From NCBI RefSeq assembly GCF_029945805.1, contig NZ_JAQSDH010000026.1:1-36051 (forward strand): DNA of 36,051 nt, in the 5' to 3' direction. The stretch's first letter is position 1. Each line of letters starts with the position of its first letter. This DNA comes from Flavobacterium sp. Lineage in GTDB: Bacteria; Bacteroidota; Bacteroidia; Flavobacteriales; Flavobacteriaceae. This document shows positions 34,197 through 36,051 of the stretch, piece after piece. The translations under genes and the position numbers were made by a program. The notes beneath the pieces are model-generated. The model ran no database searches. It was given only the letters and a program-made list of their open reading frames with translations, and had not been told where the DNA came from.

Positions 34197-34427
34197 ATGC
34201 AAAACACAACTTCAAAAGATCCACTTCATGGTATTACGCTTCAGAAAATAGTGGAGGATTTAGTTTCCTTTTACGGATTTGATACTTTAGCTGAATTAAT
34301 AAAAATTAAATGTTTTATGAGTAATCCGAGTGTGAAATCGAGTTTGACGTTTCTTAGAAAAACAGCTTGGGCACGTAAAAAAGTTGAGGATTTGTACATT
34401 AAAACTCTGCCAAAATTCAATAATTAG
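34197..34427 (+). CDS. VF530 / DUF2132 family protein
   Basis: A 76-residue protein. KDPLHGITLQKIVEDLVSFYGFDTLAELIKIKCFMSNPSVKSSLTFLRKTAWARKKVEDLY, abbreviated here by its key blocks DPLHGITL, FLRKTxWAR and VExLY, is the VF530 family, a small helical fold proposed to bind DNA because of its resemblance to a helix-hairpin-like domain. No experimental role is known to me. Its TAG stop abuts, base to base, the stop of the convergent acetyltransferase. TAATTTTA about 10 bases ahead of the ATG is a near-match to a -7 box. Confidence 0.9.
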   Translation: MQNTTSKDPLHGITLQKIVEDLVSFYGFDTLAELIKIKCFMSNPSVKSSLTFLRKTAWARKKVEDLYIKTLPKFNN

Positions 34428-34988
34428 TTACTTTATATAGTTTCTTTTGAGCAAAGAATAAATTACCGTATCCCAATATTTTCCATCCCAAAGTTCATTT
34501 TCCAAAATGTGAGCTTCTTTTACAAAGCCGTTTTTTAGCAATACTTTTTCGGAAGCTATGTTATCTGGGTCAATTATGGCTTCAACAGAATGTAATTTCA
34601 TTTGATCAAAACCATACGCCAAAACTACTTTTATAGCTTCGGTTATGTAACCTTTTCCATAAGTTTCTAGTAACGACATATAACCAATTTCTGCTCGGTG
34701 ATTTTCTGGCTGAATTTTGTAATGACCAATAATACCAATAATTTTTGGGTTTCCTTTTATTGTAATTCCCCAATTGATTCCAGTATTGTTAATGATTTTT
34801 TCTTCAATCATTGCAAGATGTTCCAAAGCTTCTTCTTTAGTCTTAACCAAGGGACGCGGAATGAATTTCATAGTTTCTGGATTACCGCGTAATGCCATAA
34901 CTTCTTCAAAATCTTTTTCGTTAAGGCGACGCAAAAGCAAACGTTCGGTTTCTAAATTCTGAAAAGGATGAAAATTGATGATTAGCAT
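34428..34988 (-). CDS. GNAT family N-acetyltransferase (RimJ/RimL type)
   Basis: A 186-residue acetyl-CoA-dependent acetyltransferase. LETERLLLRRLNEKDFEEVMAL is the RimJ/RimL N-terminal signature; IIGIIGHYKI and AEIGYMSLLETYGKGYITEAIKVVLAYGF hold the acetyl-CoA pyrophosphate loop (here T-Y-G-K-G-Y in place of W-G-x-G-x-A/M); IDPDNIASEKVLLKNGFVKE is motif B. The acceptor could be a ribosomal protein N-terminus or a small molecule and cannot be told. It lies 18 bases downstream of the epimerase gene, probably in one transcript, and abuts the VF530 gene tail to tail. Confidence 0.92.
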   Translation of the reverse strand: MLIINFHPFQNLETERLLLRRLNEKDFEEVMALRGNPETMKFIPRPLVKTKEEALEHLAMIEEKIINNTGINWGITIKGNPKIIGIIGHYKIQPENHRAEIGYMSLLETYGKGYITEAIKVVLAYGFDQMKLHSVEAIIDPDNIASEKVLLKNGFVKEAHILENELWDGKYWDTVIYSLLKRNYIK

Positions 34989-35006
34989 AATGGCGTTTTT
35001 GTAAAA

Positions 35007-35861
35007 TTATAAAATTTCAATACTAAAAGTGTATTCTTTTGAAGCGTTACGTTGCAATGTTTGGATTCCTTCTTTTTCACACAATTTTCCTGTCGTATTC
35101 AAAACATCGGAATATCCAGCCCAAGGTTCTAGGCAAATAAACGGTGCATTTATTTTAGTCCAAATTCCAAAATTTGGGAAGTCATCAAATTTAAAGTTTA
35201 AAAAAGGGACATTATTTTCGAGTAGTTGAATTTGATTCGATTGTAATTGTTTAAAAATCAAGGCGTCTTTTTCAAATAATGAATAAGTTAGTGGTAGTTG
35301 ATAATTATTTAATTCGATGTATTTTGTTTTATCAGATAACAAATCATTTTCCAATTCATAACAAATTAGATTTTCATTCGATTCAAATTGCAAACTGTAA
35401 ATTTCAAATGAATTAGGTAAGGCAAAAGCCGGATGACCTCCAATGGAGTAATATATTGTTTCCGAATCGTTATTTATGACTCTATAAGTGAGGCTTAACT
35501 CGGAATCATTCAATGTATAAATCAATTGCAATTCAAAATCAAATGGAAATGTTCCTTTTGTAGTTTCATGAGATTTCAACGAAAATAGTGCTGAACTTTC
35601 ATTTTGACTAACCAATTCAAAGTTCATATCTCTAGCAAAACCATGTCGTGACAGTTGATAGGATTGATGCTTGTAGGTATAACTATCGTTCTTAAGTGTG
35701 CCAACAATAGGAAATAGAATAGGAGAGTGTTTAGCCCAATATTCAGGATGTCCTTCCCAGATGTACTCTCGATCTGAATCAGTTTTTTTAAGGGAAATCA
35801 ATTCGGCGCCTTGATGGTTTACCGCTGCGGATACCTTTGAATTTGATAGTGTAGTTGTCAA
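35007..35861 (-). CDS. Aldose 1-epimerase family protein (LacX type)
   Basis: A 284-residue galactose mutarotase-like beta-sandwich protein that interconverts anomers of a sugar or sugar phosphate. VNHQGAELISLKK, YIWEGHPEYWAKHSPILFPIVG, HGFARDMNFEL (the conserved His-Gly-Phe), SIGGHPAFALP (second catalytic His region) and FICLEPWAGYSD (with the catalytic Glu) follow in order, as in LacX-like members. The start is TTG at 35861; no in-frame ATG is near and MTTTLSNSKVSAAVN fits the family N-terminus. It has a promoter at 35883-35909 and is followed by a GNAT gene. Confidence 0.93.
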   Translation of the reverse strand: MTTTLSNSKVSAAVNHQGAELISLKKTDSDREYIWEGHPEYWAKHSPILFPIVGTLKNDSYTYKHQSYQLSRHGFARDMNFELVSQNESSALFSLKSHETTKGTFPFDFELQLIYTLNDSELSLTYRVINNDSETIYYSIGGHPAFALPNSFEIYSLQFESNENLICYELENDLLSDKTKYIELNNYQLPLTYSLFEKDALIFKQLQSNQIQLLENNVPFLNFKFDDFPNFGIWTKINAPFICLEPWAGYSDVLNTTGKLCEKEGIQTLQRNASKEYTFSIEIL

Positions 35862-35882
35862 TTGTTTATGATTTTAAAATAA

Positions 35883-35909
35883 CAAATATATTTTAAAATC
35901 TCATTTCAA
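35883..35909 (-). promoter_or_regulatory. Bacteroidota-type promoter for the epimerase-GNAT genes
   Basis: On the minus strand TTG (35909-35907), 16 bases, then TATATTTG (35890-35883). The -7 box is a full match; the spacing is one base shorter than usual. The predicted start near 35877 leaves about 15 bases before the TTG start codon at 35861. Confidence 0.6.
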
Positions 35910-36051
35910 CGTAAAGTTTGTATAAAATGATCATCTATAAAATATTTTGAAACTATTTCACCTTTTTTACTTCAAGACAAAACATCGACGAATGGCAATT
36001 AAGTAGGAAATTTTCCTTTTGTAAAGTATTAAACATGTATTTCATCGATTT

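Noticed and set aside
35953..36051. Open frame on the minus strand entering from the window edge and ending at TAG 35953-35955 (32 codons, C-terminus ...FCLEVKKVK).
   Set aside because: It could be the 3' end of a gene upstream of the epimerase, but it is short, matches nothing I recognise and the DNA is very AT-rich, so I did not call it.

Overview
The window looks like a chromosomal segment of a Flavobacterium-type bacterium (Bacteroidota, Flavobacteriaceae). Reasons: low GC; almost no Shine-Dalgarno sequences; several upstream regions with the Bacteroidota promoter pattern TTG-N16-22-TAnnTTTG; lineage-typical families (DUF6495, DUF6913, Bacteroidota-type RNA polymerase omega, a DUF4835/PorD-type protein); and a secreted protein with a type IX secretion (T9SS) C-terminal sorting domain. 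Nearly all of it is core, densely packed coding DNA. I see no rRNA or tRNA gene, CRISPR array, transposase, integrase or prophage.

Layout. 1-604: end of the S18-L9 ribosomal operon. 805-4899: DUF6495 gene, ligA, and two tandem YhhN-like membrane proteins. 4876-6580 (minus): a 5'-nucleotidase split into a Tat-exported metallophosphatase and a separate lipoprotein C-terminal domain. 6629-13066: DUF6913 gene, dapA, then bamD-rpoZ-coaBC-porD-recN, with a textbook promoter ahead of bamD. 13140-16982: fabV and a large GEVED/T9SS secreted protein. 17066-21021: glycosyltransferase-coaE, then a histidine kinase/response regulator pair. 21161-26404 (minus): yggS, an exonuclease/GIY-YIG nuclease, miaA, an unrecognised lipoprotein/beta-barrel pair, and an acyl-ACP thioesterase. 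26577-27047: small lipoprotein. 27201-30489 (minus): Gfo/Idh oxidoreductase, 3-hydroxyacyl-CoA dehydrogenase, DUF1015. 30588-35861: pcm, smpB, a beta-barrel protein, an S8 lipoprotein protease, a VF530 protein, a GNAT acetyltransferase and a LacX-type aldose epimerase.

The genes serve general housekeeping: translation (rpsR, rplI, miaA, smpB), DNA repair (ligA, recN, exonuclease), lysine and cell-wall precursors (dapA), CoA synthesis (coaBC, coaE), fatty acids (fabV, thioesterase, hbd), envelope assembly and secretion (bamD, porD, T9SS cargo), and protein repair (pcm).

The most interesting signal is in the non-coding DNA. (1) A dispersed element of about 90-160 bp, starting GAAGCTA and ending in GGGCTA, occurs three times (655-784, 21060-21148, 24165-24321). 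Every copy lies just 3' of a gene, in that gene's orientation, and the middle of the element differs between copies; two copies carry different GC-richer inserts. (2) AT-rich 'AATTGACAATTATC'-type hexamer repeats cluster between 25.8 and 30.6 kb, and two tracts sit in frame inside conserved genes (yggS and DUF1015). (3) The exonuclease gene has no ATG, GTG or TTG ahead of its catalytic DxE motif and seems to start at ATT or ATA. (4) The histidine kinase promoter is so close to the ATG that its mRNA should be leaderless.
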